Shown: positions 8,335 to 16,961 of the stretch, in pieces | How the letters are laid out: every line of letters starts with the position of its first letter | How positions within the stretch are numbered: position 1 is the stretch's first letter | Source of the DNA: Muricoccus pecuniae | Lineage (GTDB): Bacteria > Pseudomonadota > Alphaproteobacteria > Acetobacterales > Acetobacteraceae | DNA: 64,000 nucleotides | NCBI RefSeq assembly: GCF_014199205.1 | Contig: NZ_JACIJD010000012.1 | Span: 1 to 64,000, forward strand | Reading direction: 5' to 3' | Program-made: the position numbers and the translations under genes | Notes under the pieces: generated by a model | The model's database searches: none | What the model was told of the DNA's origin: nothing | What the model saw: the letters and a program-made list of their open reading frames with translations, nothing else

Positions 8335-8832
8335 TCAGCCCTCGGCCGGGAAGAAGGCCTCCAGCTCGAACTCGTGCTTCACGAAGACGGACTTGATCAC
8401 GACGTAGGAGAAGTATTTTTCGATCCCGATGCTGAGCGCGAGCATGTGCTCGATCCGCTCCTGGTAGTGCGCGATCGAGCGGGTCATGAATTTCAGCAGG
8501 TAGTCGTAGCCGCCGCTGACGAGGTGGCATTCCACCACCTCGCTCATGCCGCGGACGCTCGCCTCGAAGCGCTTGAAGTCCGCGCTGCGATGGTCGGAAA
8601 GCGTGACCTCCGTGAAGATGGTGACGGTGTCGCCCAGCTTCTGCAGGTTGAGATGCGCGCCGTAGCCGGTGATGTAACCCGCCTTCTCCAGCCGCTTCAC
8701 GCGCGTGAGGCAGGGGCTCGGCGAGAGCCCGGCCGCCTCTGCGAGATCGACATTGGTGGCGCGGCCATTCTTTTGGAGATGGGCGAGGATCCGGAGGTCG
8801 ATCCGGTCGAGTTTCGGGAGGCCAGCCACCAT
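8335..8832 (-). CDS. Lrp/AsnC-family transcriptional regulator
   Basis: This 165-aa protein has the standard Lrp layout. An N-terminal helix-turn-helix (LDRIDLRILAHLQKNGR, then LAEAAGLSPSPCLTRVKRLEKAGYI, residues 8-55) is followed by a RAM ligand-binding domain ending in VVIKSVFVKHEFELE. Such proteins assemble as octamers and sense amino acids. The gene lies just upstream of the hydroxyacid dehydrogenase and acetyltransferase genes on the same strand side of the amine-catabolism neighbourhood. This makes control of those genes plausible but unproven. Confidence 0.93.
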   Translation of the reverse strand: MVAGLPKLDRIDLRILAHLQKNGRATNVDLAEAAGLSPSPCLTRVKRLEKAGYITGYGAHLNLQKLGDTVTIFTEVTLSDHRSADFKRFEASVRGMSEVVECHLVSGGYDYLLKFMTRSIAHYQERIEHMLALSIGIEKYFSYVVIKSVFVKHEFELEAFFPAEG

Positions 8833-8938
8833 TCACGATCATCCGGGCGATGTCCGTCGCAACACGGACTGGGCACGCGAGCCGCGCCCGGAACGAGGCT
8901 AGCTTGCCCTGACGGTATGTGACAAGCGCGGGCGGCCG

Positions 8939-9865
8939 CTAATACCCGCGTAGCCTGTCCACGAGGCCGAGCATCGGCTCGCCACGACGGTGGCGGCGGA
9001 CATTCTCGATCACCGCCTCTCCTCCCGTTTCCGCATGCGTCATGCTCGCCACATGCGGGGTGAGCCAGATGCGCGGATGATGCCAGAAGGGGTGGTCGGG
9101 CGGCGGCGGCTCGGGGTCGGACACGTCCAGGATAGCCGCGGAGAGCTGGCCGGAATCGAGCGCGGCCAGCAGGTCGGCCGCGACCAGATGACCACCACGG
9201 CCCGCGTTCACCACCCCTGCCCCGCGCGGCATCGCGTCGAACAGCGAGGCGCACAGCATGCCCCGCGTTCCCTCCGTGAGCGGCAGGAGGCAGACGAGGA
9301 TGTCGAGCTCCGAGAGGAAGGCCGGCAGCTCCTCCGTGCCGGCGAAGGAGGGCGCGCCGTCCAGGTCGCGCCGGCTGCGGCTCCAGCCCGAGACAGCGAA
9401 GCCGAAGCCGCGGAGCGCCTTCACGGCGGCGAGGCCGAGCACGCCGAGACCGAGCACGCCCACGCGGCGCCGTTCCGCCCTCACGCCCTTGGTGGCCGCC
9501 CAGATGCCGCGCCGCTGCTGATCGAGGAAGAGCGGGAACTCGCGATGGAGGGCGAGCACGGAGAGGGTGACGTACTCCACCATCCCCGCCGTCAGCCCGG
9601 GCTCCACCATGCGCACCACCTGCACGGAGGGTGGCAGGGCGCTCAGGTCGAACTGGTCCACGCCGGCGCCGACGGAGAACAGCACCTCCAGCGCGGGGAA
9701 GCGCGTGGCGATGTCCTCGGGCGGCTGCCAGGCGGCGAGATAGCGCACCTCGGCCGGGTCGCCGGTCTCCGGCCAGATGTGGAAGGGAAGATCAGGGAGT
9801 GCCTCGGCGAAGAGGCGCCGCCACTCGGCGCCGCGCTGCGGCTCGGACTTGTAGACGATGCTCAT
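8939..9865 (-). CDS. D-2-hydroxyacid dehydrogenase, glyoxylate/hydroxypyruvate reductase A type
   Basis: This 308-aa NAD(P)-dependent enzyme is expected to reduce glyoxylate, hydroxypyruvate or related 2-keto acids. The Rossmann motif is GVLGLGVLGLAAVKAL (around residue 140) followed by WSRSRRD. The catalytic arginine lies in NAGRGGHLV, the acidic residue in DVSDPEPPPPDHPFW, and the catalytic histidine in LTPHVAS. The short form and the W/H-rich DHPFWHHPRIWLTPH segment are typical of GhrA-like proteins. Its start is 6 bases from the end of the acetyltransferase gene, so the two form an operon. Confidence 0.88.
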   Translation of the reverse strand: MSIVYKSEPQRGAEWRRLFAEALPDLPFHIWPETGDPAEVRYLAAWQPPEDIATRFPALEVLFSVGAGVDQFDLSALPPSVQVVRMVEPGLTAGMVEYVTLSVLALHREFPLFLDQQRRGIWAATKGVRAERRRVGVLGLGVLGLAAVKALRGFGFAVSGWSRSRRDLDGAPSFAGTEELPAFLSELDILVCLLPLTEGTRGMLCASLFDAMPRGAGVVNAGRGGHLVAADLLAALDSGQLSAAILDVSDPEPPPPDHPFWHHPRIWLTPHVASMTHAETGGEAVIENVRRHRRGEPMLGLVDRLRGY

Positions 9866-9871
9866 GCCCGC

Positions 9872-10732
9872 TCAGCCCAGCGCCTGACTGACCAGCGCGA
9901 AGCGGGCCACCGCTCCGCTGCCGCGTGGCGGGGCGCCCCTCACCATCACCTCGCCGGTGCCCACCTCGGCCAAGCCGAGGGCCTCGATCCAGGAGGACAG
10001 GCCGGTGCCGTCCGGCACGTCGATCCGGATGAACTGGCCGGAGCGCGAGCCGAGCCAGTGCGCGATCATCGCCCGCGCGCCGGCCTCGTCAGGCGCCACG
10101 ACCGGCCCGATCACCTGGCCGTGCCCGAAGCGGCGGATCAGCGCGAAGCCGATCGCCTCCCCTTCCCGGTCGAGCACCACGCCGTCCGAGACGGGCAGCA
10201 AGGCCTCGATCAGCGCGTCCCGCGGCATGCCGGAGGCCTGCGCGTCCAGCGCCGCGAGCACTGGCGCGTCGCGCCGGCCCAGGGGGCGCAGGCGCTGGCC
10301 CGGCGGCAGGGGGACGAGATCCGCCGAGAAGCTGCTGCCCTGGTACTGACGCACCGTGCCGACGGTGGCGAAGCCCAGGCTGCGGTAGAGGGGCATCCCG
10401 GCGGCGGTGGCGCAGAGCGTCACGCTCCGCTCGCCCAGCATCCGCATCACCCCCGATGTCAGCGCGCGCCCGACTCCGCGCCCTTGCGCGGCATCCGCGA
10501 CGACAACGAAGCCCAATGCCGCGGCGTCCGCCCCGAAGCGCCAGCCCAGCGCCGTGCCGACCAGTTGCCCGTCCAGCTCCGCGGCGAGTCCCTCGCCCAG
10601 CGCCAGGCAGAAGGCCCAGTCCTCCTGGCGGTGCGGCCAGCGCAGCGCGGCCGTCAGCGCCTGCGCCGCCGGAAGATCCTCCTCCCTCAAGGGGCGGAGC
10701 TGCACGGCATCCATCGCCGGTCGAGCAGTCAT
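9872..10732 (-). CDS. GNAT N-acetyltransferase with C-terminal YitH-like domain
   Basis: This 286-aa protein has an N-terminal GNAT domain. Motif A is VVADAAQGRGVGRALTSGVM (about residues 76-95) and binds acetyl-CoA, followed by LYRSLGF. A second, diverged GNAT-like half (residues about 145-286, RPLGRRDAPVLAALDAQASG) matches the layout of YitH/HolE-type acetyltransferases. The acceptor is unknown; amines or amino acids are reasonable given the adjacent FAD amine oxidases. It heads a two-gene minus-strand operon with the hydroxyacid dehydrogenase and is divergent from the dehalogenase-like gene. Confidence 0.85.
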   Translation of the reverse strand: MTARPAMDAVQLRPLREEDLPAAQALTAALRWPHRQEDWAFCLALGEGLAAELDGQLVGTALGWRFGADAAALGFVVVADAAQGRGVGRALTSGVMRMLGERSVTLCATAAGMPLYRSLGFATVGTVRQYQGSSFSADLVPLPPGQRLRPLGRRDAPVLAALDAQASGMPRDALIEALLPVSDGVVLDREGEAIGFALIRRFGHGQVIGPVVAPDEAGARAMIAHWLGSRSGQFIRIDVPDGTGLSSWIEALGLAEVGTGEVMVRGAPPRGSGAVARFALVSQALG

Positions 10733-10803
10733 GCGGGCCTCGCCACCATCCTCTCCGAAGGGCAGGGATAAAGCATGCGCGCGGCACGAGCTTCCGAAGT
10801 CGT

Positions 10804-10876
10804 AGCCGATTCAGCATTTTCGGCTGCGCAAGGCGACGCGCCGCCGGTTGTGCCGATCCGCCCCCATGAATCGGCA
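10804..10876. promoter_or_regulatory. Two inverted repeats in a divergent promoter region
   Basis: AGCCGA (10804-10809) pairs with TCGGCT (10820-10825) over 10 bases. TGCCGAT (10851-10857) pairs with ATCGGCA (10870-10876) over 12 bases. Both share a CCGA/TCGG core and lie between the divergent acetyltransferase and dehalogenase-like genes. They may be operator half-sites for a dimeric regulator. The nearby Lrp gene is one candidate. Confidence 0.4.
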
Positions 10877-10977
10877 TGATCTTCGCTTCGCACCGGTCCG
10901 CCATGGCTTTCGTGCCAGCGGCCGACCCATAGGATGTTGCAGAGCCGGCGATGCCGGACCGGACCGAAGGACGCCCC

Positions 10978-11649
10978 ATGCCGCAGCTAAGGCCCAAGTT
11001 CATCACCTTCGATTGCTACGGCACCCTGACGAATTTCCAGATGGGCCCGCTGGCGCGCGAGCACTTCGCGGACCGTGTTCCGGCGGAGCGGATGGACGCC
11101 TTCGTCCAGGACTTCGGCTCCTATCGGCTGGACGAGGTGCTCGGTGCCTGGAAGCCCTATGCCGAGGTGCTGGACAGCGCGGTGCGCCGCACCTGCAAGA
11201 AGCACGGCGTCCCCTACAGGGAGGGCGACGGCGCGCGCTTCTCGGACGCGGTGCCTACATGGGGCCCGCACCCGGATGTGCCGGAGCCGCTGAAGCGCGT
11301 GGCGAGGGAGTTCCCCCTCGTCATCCTGTCCAACGCCGCCAACCACCAGATCCACCAGAACGTGGCGAGGCTGGAGGCGCCCTTCCACGCGGTGTTCACG
11401 GCGGAGCAGGCGCAGGCCTACAAGCCGCGCATGCAGGCCTTCGAGTACATGCTGGGGCAGCTGGACGCGCGGCCGGAAGACCTGCTGCACGTCTCCTCCT
11501 CCTTCCGCTACGATCTGATGACCGCGCACGACCTTGGCATCCGCGACAAGGCCTGGGTCAATCGCGGGCACGAGCCACGGGGGAACGCCTTCTACGGCTT
11601 CCACGAGCTCGCCGATATCGGCGGCCTCCCCGGCCTGCTCGGCCTCTAA
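10978..11649 (+). CDS. Type II haloacid dehalogenase-like HAD hydrolase
   Basis: This 223-aa HAD protein resembles L-2-haloacid dehalogenases. The nucleophile is in FITFDCYGTLTNF (first Asp), the Ser of motif II in VILSNAANHQIH, the lysine in AYKPRMQAFEYM, and motif IV-like residues in HVSSSFRYDLMTAHDLGI followed by WVNRG. Start 10978 is chosen over 10951 because GAAGGA lies 7 bases before it. It is immediately upstream of two FAD oxidoreductase genes (gaps of 29 and 2 bases). This suggests a shared catabolic role, perhaps on a phosphorylated or halogenated side product, rather than true dehalogenation. The activity is not provable here. Confidence 0.82.
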   Translation: MPQLRPKFITFDCYGTLTNFQMGPLAREHFADRVPAERMDAFVQDFGSYRLDEVLGAWKPYAEVLDSAVRRTCKKHGVPYREGDGARFSDAVPTWGPHPDVPEPLKRVAREFPLVILSNAANHQIHQNVARLEAPFHAVFTAEQAQAYKPRMQAFEYMLGQLDARPEDLLHVSSSFRYDLMTAHDLGIRDKAWVNRGHEPRGNAFYGFHELADIGGLPGLLGL

Positions 11650-11678
11650 TCGTCCAGATCCGCCCAGGAGCCCCGCCC

Positions 11679-13016
11679 ATGTCGCCGCCCGTCGATCCCG
11701 TCGCCAGTGACCCGGACCTGCCCGAGGAGGTCGATGTCGCCATCATCGGCGGCGGCATCGCCGGGGTGACGGCCGCCTACTTCCTGGCCAAGGCGGGACG
11801 GCGCGTCGCCCTGCTGGAGAAGGGCGTGATCGCGGGCGAGCAGTCCAGCCGCAACTGGGGCTGGTGCCGCGTGCAGAACCGCGACGAGCGCGAGATCCCG
11901 GTCATGCTCCGCAGCATGGAGCTCTGGGAGTCGCTGCCGAAGGAGGCCGGCATCGATGTCGGCTTCCGCCGCACGGGGCTGATCTACGCCACGCGCAACG
12001 AGCGCGACCTGGAGGACTGGCGACGCTGGGTGGAGATGGCCCGCAACTACCAGTTTCACAGCCACATCCTCACCGCCGCCGAGGCGCGCGACATGGTGCC
12101 TGGTCCGGACAACGGCTGGATCGGCGGTGTCCACTCCCCGCGGGACGGCATGGCGGAGCCGCGCAAGGCCGCGCCCGCCATCGCCGGCGCCGCGCGCAAG
12201 CTGGGCGCCACCATCCACCAGCGCTGCGCGGTGCGCGGGCTGGACATCCAGGGCGGGCGCATCGCGGGCGTCATCACCGAGCGTGGGCGGGTCCGCGCGG
12301 CGCAGGTGCTGCTGGCGGGCGGCGCTTGGTCCTCCCTGTTCCTGCACCGGCACGGGCTGGACCTGCCGCAGTCGAGCATCCGCTCGACCGTCTTCGTCAC
12401 CGAGCCCGCGCCGGAGATCACGCCGGGCGGCCTGCACACCACCGACATCACGATCGCGCGTCGCGGGGACGGCAGCTATATCATCGCGGCCAACAACCGC
12501 GGCCAGATCGAGATCACGCCGCAGGGCATGCGCTACGCCCGCAAGTTCTGGCCGACGCTCGTCGCGCGTCGGAAGATGGTGAAGTTCGGCATCGGCGAGT
12601 CCTTCTTCCGGGGCCCGCAGGCCTTCCCCCGCCGCTGGCGCATGGACCAGCCCACGATCTTCGAGGAGGAGGACATGCGCGTGCTGGACCCCACGCCGAA
12701 GGCGGGGGTGGCGGAGCCCGCGCTGAAGCAGCTCGCCGCCTCCTTCCCCGCCCTGGCCGGGGTGAAGATGGGCCAGATCTGGGGCGGCTGGATCGACTCC
12801 ACGCCGGACGCGGTGCCCGTGATCTCTCCCATAGGCGCGCAGCCCGGCCTGTATCTCTCGACCGGCTTCAGCGGCCACGGCTTCGGGATCGGGCCGGGCG
12901 CCGGGCAGCTCGCGGCCGACATCATCCTGGGCCGGACGCCCACGGTGGACCCCTCCCCCTTCCGCTACGAGCGCCTGGTGGACGGCTCCCGCATCCAGAA
13001 GCCCGGGATGATGTGA
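11679..13016 (+). CDS. FAD-dependent amino-acid/amine oxidoreductase (DAO family)
   Basis: This 445-aa protein has the glycine-rich FAD site VDVAIIGGGIAGVTAAYFL (around residues 18-36). Next come LLEKGVIAGEQSSRNWGWCR, where a covalent-flavin type SSRNxGxxR segment is visible, and the C-terminal LSTGFSGHGFGIGPGAGQLAAD, typical of DAO-family oxidases. A good AGGAG lies 9 bases before the ATG. The family oxidises amines or D-/N-methyl amino acids to imines. It is followed after 2 bases by a second oxidase of the same superfamily, so the two are co-transcribed with the HAD gene. Confidence 0.88.
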   Translation: MSPPVDPVASDPDLPEEVDVAIIGGGIAGVTAAYFLAKAGRRVALLEKGVIAGEQSSRNWGWCRVQNRDEREIPVMLRSMELWESLPKEAGIDVGFRRTGLIYATRNERDLEDWRRWVEMARNYQFHSHILTAAEARDMVPGPDNGWIGGVHSPRDGMAEPRKAAPAIAGAARKLGATIHQRCAVRGLDIQGGRIAGVITERGRVRAAQVLLAGGAWSSLFLHRHGLDLPQSSIRSTVFVTEPAPEITPGGLHTTDITIARRGDGSYIIAANNRGQIEITPQGMRYARKFWPTLVARRKMVKFGIGESFFRGPQAFPRRWRMDQPTIFEEEDMRVLDPTPKAGVAEPALKQLAASFPALAGVKMGQIWGGWIDSTPDAVPVISPIGAQPGLYLSTGFSGHGFGIGPGAGQLAADIILGRTPTVDPSPFRYERLVDGSRIQKPGMM

Positions 13017-13018
13017 TC

Positions 13019-14290
13019 ATGAAGCCGGTGCCCTACTGGCTCGACACCGCCACGCCCTTCTCGGGCGCGGAGTTGGGCCCGGTGGAGGGGAGCGTGGACG
13101 TGGCGGTGATCGGCGGCGGGCTCACCGGCCTCTCCGCCGCGCGCGCCCTCGCCCGCGGCGGTGCGAGCGTGGCGGTGCTGGAGAAGGGCAAGGTCGTCGG
13201 GGAGGCTTCCGGCCGGAACGGCGGCCATGTGAACAACGGCACCGCGCACAACTTCGCCGCCCTCGTGGAAAGCCTCGGGCTGGACCGCGCCCGTGCCATC
13301 TACCACGCCTTCGACGAGGCGGTGGACACGATGGAGCGCATCGCGTCGGAGGAAGGGATCGCCTGCGACTTCCGGCGCTCGGGCAAGATCAAGCTGGCCG
13401 CCAAGCCGGAGCACTACGAGAAGATCGCACGCGGCTTCGAGCTGCTGCAACGCGAGGCCGACCCCGAGGCAAGGCTGGTCCCGCGCGAGGCGCTGCGCCA
13501 GGAAGTCGGCTCCAACGCCTTCTTCGGCGGCATCCTGCACCCCAGGAGCGCGCAGATGCATGTGGGCCGCTTCGGCGCCGGGCTCGCCGAGGCAGCCACG
13601 CGCCGCGGCGCGCACATCTTCGAGGACGCGCCCGTTACAACCATGCGGCGGGAGGCGGGCGGCCACCGGATCGTCACCGCGCGCGGGACGCTCCGGGCGA
13701 AGCAGGTGCTGCTCGCGACGGGCGCGAGCAAGCTCGGGCCGATGTACTTCCGCCGGCGCCTCGTTCCGCTCGGCTCCTACGTCATCGTCACCGAACCGCT
13801 CGGCCCGGACCGCATCGCCGCCATCATGCCGACGCAGCGCACGGCCACCACCACGCGGATCATCGGGAACTACTTCCGCACCACGCCGGACGGACGGCTC
13901 GTCTGGGGCGGACGCGCGCGCTTCGCCCTGCCCTCCCAGGCCTCGGACGCGAAGAGCGGCCGCGTGCTGGAAGCGCAGCTGCGTGAGACATTCCCCCAGC
14001 TCGGCCCCGTGCGGGTCGACTACTGCTGGGGCGGCACGATCGACGCGACGCAGGACCGGCTGCCACGCGCGGGCGAGCAGGATGGCATCTTCTACGCCAC
14101 GGGATACAGCGGCCACGGTGTGCAGATGTCCGTCCATATGGGCGAGGCGATGGCCGCGGTGATGGGCGGCCGCCCCGAGGCCAATCCTTTCCGGGACCTG
14201 CAATGGCATCCCGTGCCCGGCCATTTCGGGCCGCCCTGGTTCATGCCGTTCGTCGGCCTCTACTACCGCGTGATGGACCGTATCTCCTGA
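13019..14290 (+). CDS. FAD-dependent oxidoreductase, gamma-glutamylputrescine oxidase-like
   Basis: This 423-aa DAO-family flavoprotein resembles PuuB/OrdL-type oxidases. FAD binding: VDVAVIGGGLTGLSAARAL, VLEKGKVVGEASGRNGGHVNNG. C-terminal: YATGYSGHGVQMSVHMGEAM. The N-terminal PYWLDTATPF and the GHVNNG segment are typical of the gamma-glutamylputrescine or related amine oxidase group. The ATG lies 2 bases after the stop of the preceding oxidase. Together with the downstream oligopeptide/amine uptake genes and an XRE-cupin regulator, this suggests use of polyamines or modified amino acids as nutrients. The exact substrate remains open. Confidence 0.87.
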   Translation: MKPVPYWLDTATPFSGAELGPVEGSVDVAVIGGGLTGLSAARALARGGASVAVLEKGKVVGEASGRNGGHVNNGTAHNFAALVESLGLDRARAIYHAFDEAVDTMERIASEEGIACDFRRSGKIKLAAKPEHYEKIARGFELLQREADPEARLVPREALRQEVGSNAFFGGILHPRSAQMHVGRFGAGLAEAATRRGAHIFEDAPVTTMRREAGGHRIVTARGTLRAKQVLLATGASKLGPMYFRRRLVPLGSYVIVTEPLGPDRIAAIMPTQRTATTTRIIGNYFRTTPDGRLVWGGRARFALPSQASDAKSGRVLEAQLRETFPQLGPVRVDYCWGGTIDATQDRLPRAGEQDGIFYATGYSGHGVQMSVHMGEAMAAVMGGRPEANPFRDLQWHPVPGHFGPPWFMPFVGLYYRVMDRIS

Positions 14291-14537
14291 AACCGGGCGC
14301 GCGGCAGGCCCTGCGGTCGGGGCGGGCGGGATCGGCACATTCCCTGTTGCGGCCGTGCGAGTTCGGCATGATCCTGCGGGCCTCGGCGGCGCATCATCGG
14401 GAGTGAGACGGGCAGAGAACCCGACCCGGGCGCCGCACGTCCCACGGCAAGTGTCACTGACCGCGCCCCTCGGCGCGCAAGGCAACCAGCACCCGGCGCC
14501 CAAGGCCCCGGGTGGAACACAGCGGGGAACTCACACC

Positions 14538-16211
14538 ATGGACGAGACCGGCCGCATTCTCTCACGCCCCGCGCTGCATCGGCGCGGATTGCTGGCCCTG
14601 GGCGCCGGCGCGGCAATCGCGGGCGCCTCCCAGGCCCGGGCCCAGTCCCGCCGCCCCGTGCCGCCGCCGCCCAGCACCCGAAAGGGACAGGTGGTGGTGG
14701 GGATCTCGCAGGAGCCCACCGTCTTCAACCCGCTGATGCCGGGGATCGAGGTGGACGAGACGGTCTGGATGAACGTGTTCAGCACGCTCTGGTACCCGAC
14801 CCCGGAGGGCGAGCTGGTGCCCGACCTCGCCAGCGAGGTTCCCTCCGTCGCCAATGGCGGCATCTCGGAGGACGGGCTGGCCTGGACCGTGAAGCTGCGG
14901 GAAGGCGTGGTATGGCACGACGGCACGCCCTTCACCGCCGAGGACGTGCGCTATACCCTGGACCTCATCAACAACCCGGCCTTCCGCACCCGCACGCGCG
15001 TGGGCCACAGCCTCGTGCGCGACATCGTGGTGAAGGGGCCGCACGAGATCTCCTGGCGCATGGAGAAGGCCTACGCGCCCTATCTCGCGCTGATGGCCAA
15101 CACCTACGTCGTGCCCAAGCACGTCCTGGAGAAGGCGAGCGACCCGAACAGCGCGCCTTTCAACAACAGCCCCATCGGCACTGGGCCCTTTCGCTGGGAC
15201 CGCCGCGTGCCCGGCGACCACATCCAGCTCGTCGCCAATGACCGCTACCACGGCACCGGGCCCTATCTCGAGCGCGCGGTGCTGAAATACGTGCCGGACC
15301 AGACGGCGCTCTACGCGCAGTTCCGCACGGGCTCGGTGGACACGATCATCGGCACCGGCATCCCGGCGAACTTCTTCGCCGAGGCGCAGAAGCTGCCCGG
15401 GCGCCGCGTGGCCACCTCGCCCAACGCCTCGCTCGAGGTGCTGATGCCCAACCTCGAGCACCCCGCGCTCGCGGACAAGGCGGTGCGGCAGGCGCTCTAC
15501 GCCGGCATGAACAAGAAGGGCATTATCGACGTCATCTTCTACGGCATGCACAAGCCGACGGAGTCCTTCGCGCCGCAGGAATCCTGGGCCTACAACCCGA
15601 ACCTGCCCGCCCACCGCTACGACCTGGCGCAGGCGAACCACCTTCTCGACGGGGCGGGATGGGCGCGCGGCAGCGGCGGCATCCGCCAGAAGAACGGCGT
15701 GCCGCTGGAATTCGCCGTCTCCACCACCACCGGCGCGGCGCTGCGCGAGCAGGTGCAGCAGCTCCTGATGCAGGACTGGGGCAAGCTCGGCGTCTCGATG
15801 AAGATCAACAACATGCCGGCGGCGGTGATCTGGGGCGAGTTCTATGTCCGCTCGAAGTTCCAGATGCTGATGGTGGGCACGGCCTTCCGAACGGGCATCG
15901 ACCCCGACCCGGCCACGCGCTTCTCGAGCGACGCCATCCCCGTGCGCGGCGGCAGCGGCGGCAACTACATGCAATGGACGAATGCCGAGGTGGACCGCCT
16001 GCTGGCCGAGGGCCAGAGCACCTTCGACCAGGAGCGCCGCAAGGCGATCTACTCCCGCCTGCAGGAGATCGTGCGGGAGGAGCTTCCGATCCTGCCGATC
16101 TACCAGTACGCGACGGCCGAGGGCACGAAGGACACGCTGATCGGCTTCCGCCCGAACGTGAACGCGCGCCAGAACACCTGGAACATGCGGGAGTGGTACT
16201 GGGCGAGCTGA
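14538..16211 (+). CDS. ABC transporter substrate-binding protein, family 5 (peptide/opine/amine)
   Basis: This 557-aa periplasmic binding protein starts with a Tat-type signal: HRRGLLALGAGAAIAG, cleaved after SQARA (about residue 36). The mature part shows the family 5 features EPTVFNPLMPG, a long AWTVKLREGVVWHDGTPFTAEDVRYTLDL segment (split here for length), and the C-terminal YSRLQEIVREELPILPIYQY. The family delivers oligopeptides, nickel, opines or amines to Opp/Dpp permeases. It is on the opposite strand from the permease genes and faces them tail to tail, with a MOSC gene between. GGGGAAC precedes the ATG at 14538. Confidence 0.9.
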   Translation: MDETGRILSRPALHRRGLLALGAGAAIAGASQARAQSRRPVPPPPSTRKGQVVVGISQEPTVFNPLMPGIEVDETVWMNVFSTLWYPTPEGELVPDLASEVPSVANGGISEDGLAWTVKLREGVVWHDGTPFTAEDVRYTLDLINNPAFRTRTRVGHSLVRDIVVKGPHEISWRMEKAYAPYLALMANTYVVPKHVLEKASDPNSAPFNNSPIGTGPFRWDRRVPGDHIQLVANDRYHGTGPYLERAVLKYVPDQTALYAQFRTGSVDTIIGTGIPANFFAEAQKLPGRRVATSPNASLEVLMPNLEHPALADKAVRQALYAGMNKKGIIDVIFYGMHKPTESFAPQESWAYNPNLPAHRYDLAQANHLLDGAGWARGSGGIRQKNGVPLEFAVSTTTGAALREQVQQLLMQDWGKLGVSMKINNMPAAVIWGEFYVRSKFQMLMVGTAFRTGIDPDPATRFSSDAIPVRGGSGGNYMQWTNAEVDRLLAEGQSTFDQERRKAIYSRLQEIVREELPILPIYQYATAEGTKDTLIGFRPNVNARQNTWNMREWYWAS

Positions 16212-16226
16212 ACGCCCGGGGCGCCG

Positions 16227-16961
16227 TCAGGCCGGCGCGGGCTCGGGCTGCAGCACGGCGTCCCCGTGCTGCAGCGAGCCGCCCTCCTCGACCTCGCAGT
16301 ACAGGCCGAGGTCGCGTCCGAAGCGGTGCAGCAGGGCGCGGAAGACCTCGCGATCTTCCGGCAGCCCTTCCTGGGCGAGGGTGGTGAAGGCGCAGCGCGC
16401 GCAGGGGATGGTGCCGCGCAGGATCACCTTCCCCAGGCGGAAGCGGCGTCCGCGCAGCGCGTATTCGGGGATGCCGTCCACGCCCTCCGGGGTTTCCACC
16501 AGGATGTTGGGGCGGAAGCGCCGCTCATCGATCACGCTGCCCGGCAGCACCGCCCGCAGCGTCCGCAGGGCGGCCGTCGTCAGCAGGTGGATGGGCGCCC
16601 GGCGGTAGCGCGGGCTTGGCCCATCTTCGGCATAGGCGCGAATGGCGGCGGGGAAGCCGAGGAAGGCGGAGAGATCGGCGGCGAACCGAGGATCGCCGGC
16701 ACGGCCCCAGTTCCGCCCATCCAGGCTCACCTCCAGCCCGCCGGCGCCTCCCAGTCGGGAGAAGGCGCGCGGCAGCGCCGACCACCGCCGGTCCCGGCCG
16801 GGATAGGCGATCTCTCCGGACTCCGCGTGGAAGACACCGTGCGTGCGGTCGCCCTTTATGCCCGATGCGAAGACCTTCGCGCGCTCCAGCCGCTCTCCCG
16901 CCATGGAACTGACGGGAAAGCGCCAGAGCGCGGCGACGTGCCCGAGCGGCTCCGCGTTCAC
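16227..16961 (-). CDS. MOSC-domain protein (molybdenum-cofactor sulfurase C-terminal type)
   Basis: This 244-aa protein has the MOSC beta-barrel. It opens with an N-terminal barrel strand, [19 protein letters not shown], and [27 protein letters not shown]. The conserved [15 protein letters not shown] and the catalytic-type cysteine region [13 protein letters not shown] follow. MOSC proteins handle sulfur or N-hydroxylated substrates with molybdenum cofactor. The GTG start at 16961 overlaps the stop of the ATPase gene as GTGA, so it is translationally coupled to the peptide/amine transporter operon. This is an unusual partner for a transporter. A molybdenum enzyme operon lies 5 kb downstream, but a link is speculative. 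Confidence 0.88.
   Translation of the reverse strand: MNAEPLGHVAALWRFPVSSMAGERLERAKVFASGIKGDRTHGVFHAESGEIAYPGRDRRWSALPRAFSRLGGAGGLEVSLDGRNWGRAGDPRFAADLSAFLGFPAAIRAYAEDGPSPRYRRAPIHLLTTAALRTLRAVLPGSVIDERRFRPNILVETPEGVDGIPEYALRGRRFRLGKVILRGTIPCARCAFTTLAQEGLPEDREVFRALLHRFGRDLGLYCEVEEGGSLQHGDAVLQPEPAPA

Noticed and set aside
8990-10771. Plus-strand open frame of 593 codons opposite the hydroxyacid dehydrogenase and acetyltransferase genes
   Set aside because: It is an antisense shadow with an H/R/E/G-rich composition typical of reversed codons; the minus-strand genes have clear catalytic motifs.
14334-14350. GGCAC-TTGC pair resembling a sigma-54 promoter before the substrate-binding protein gene
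   Set aside because: The GG and GC elements are 13 bases apart instead of the required 10, so it does not fit a -24/-12 promoter.
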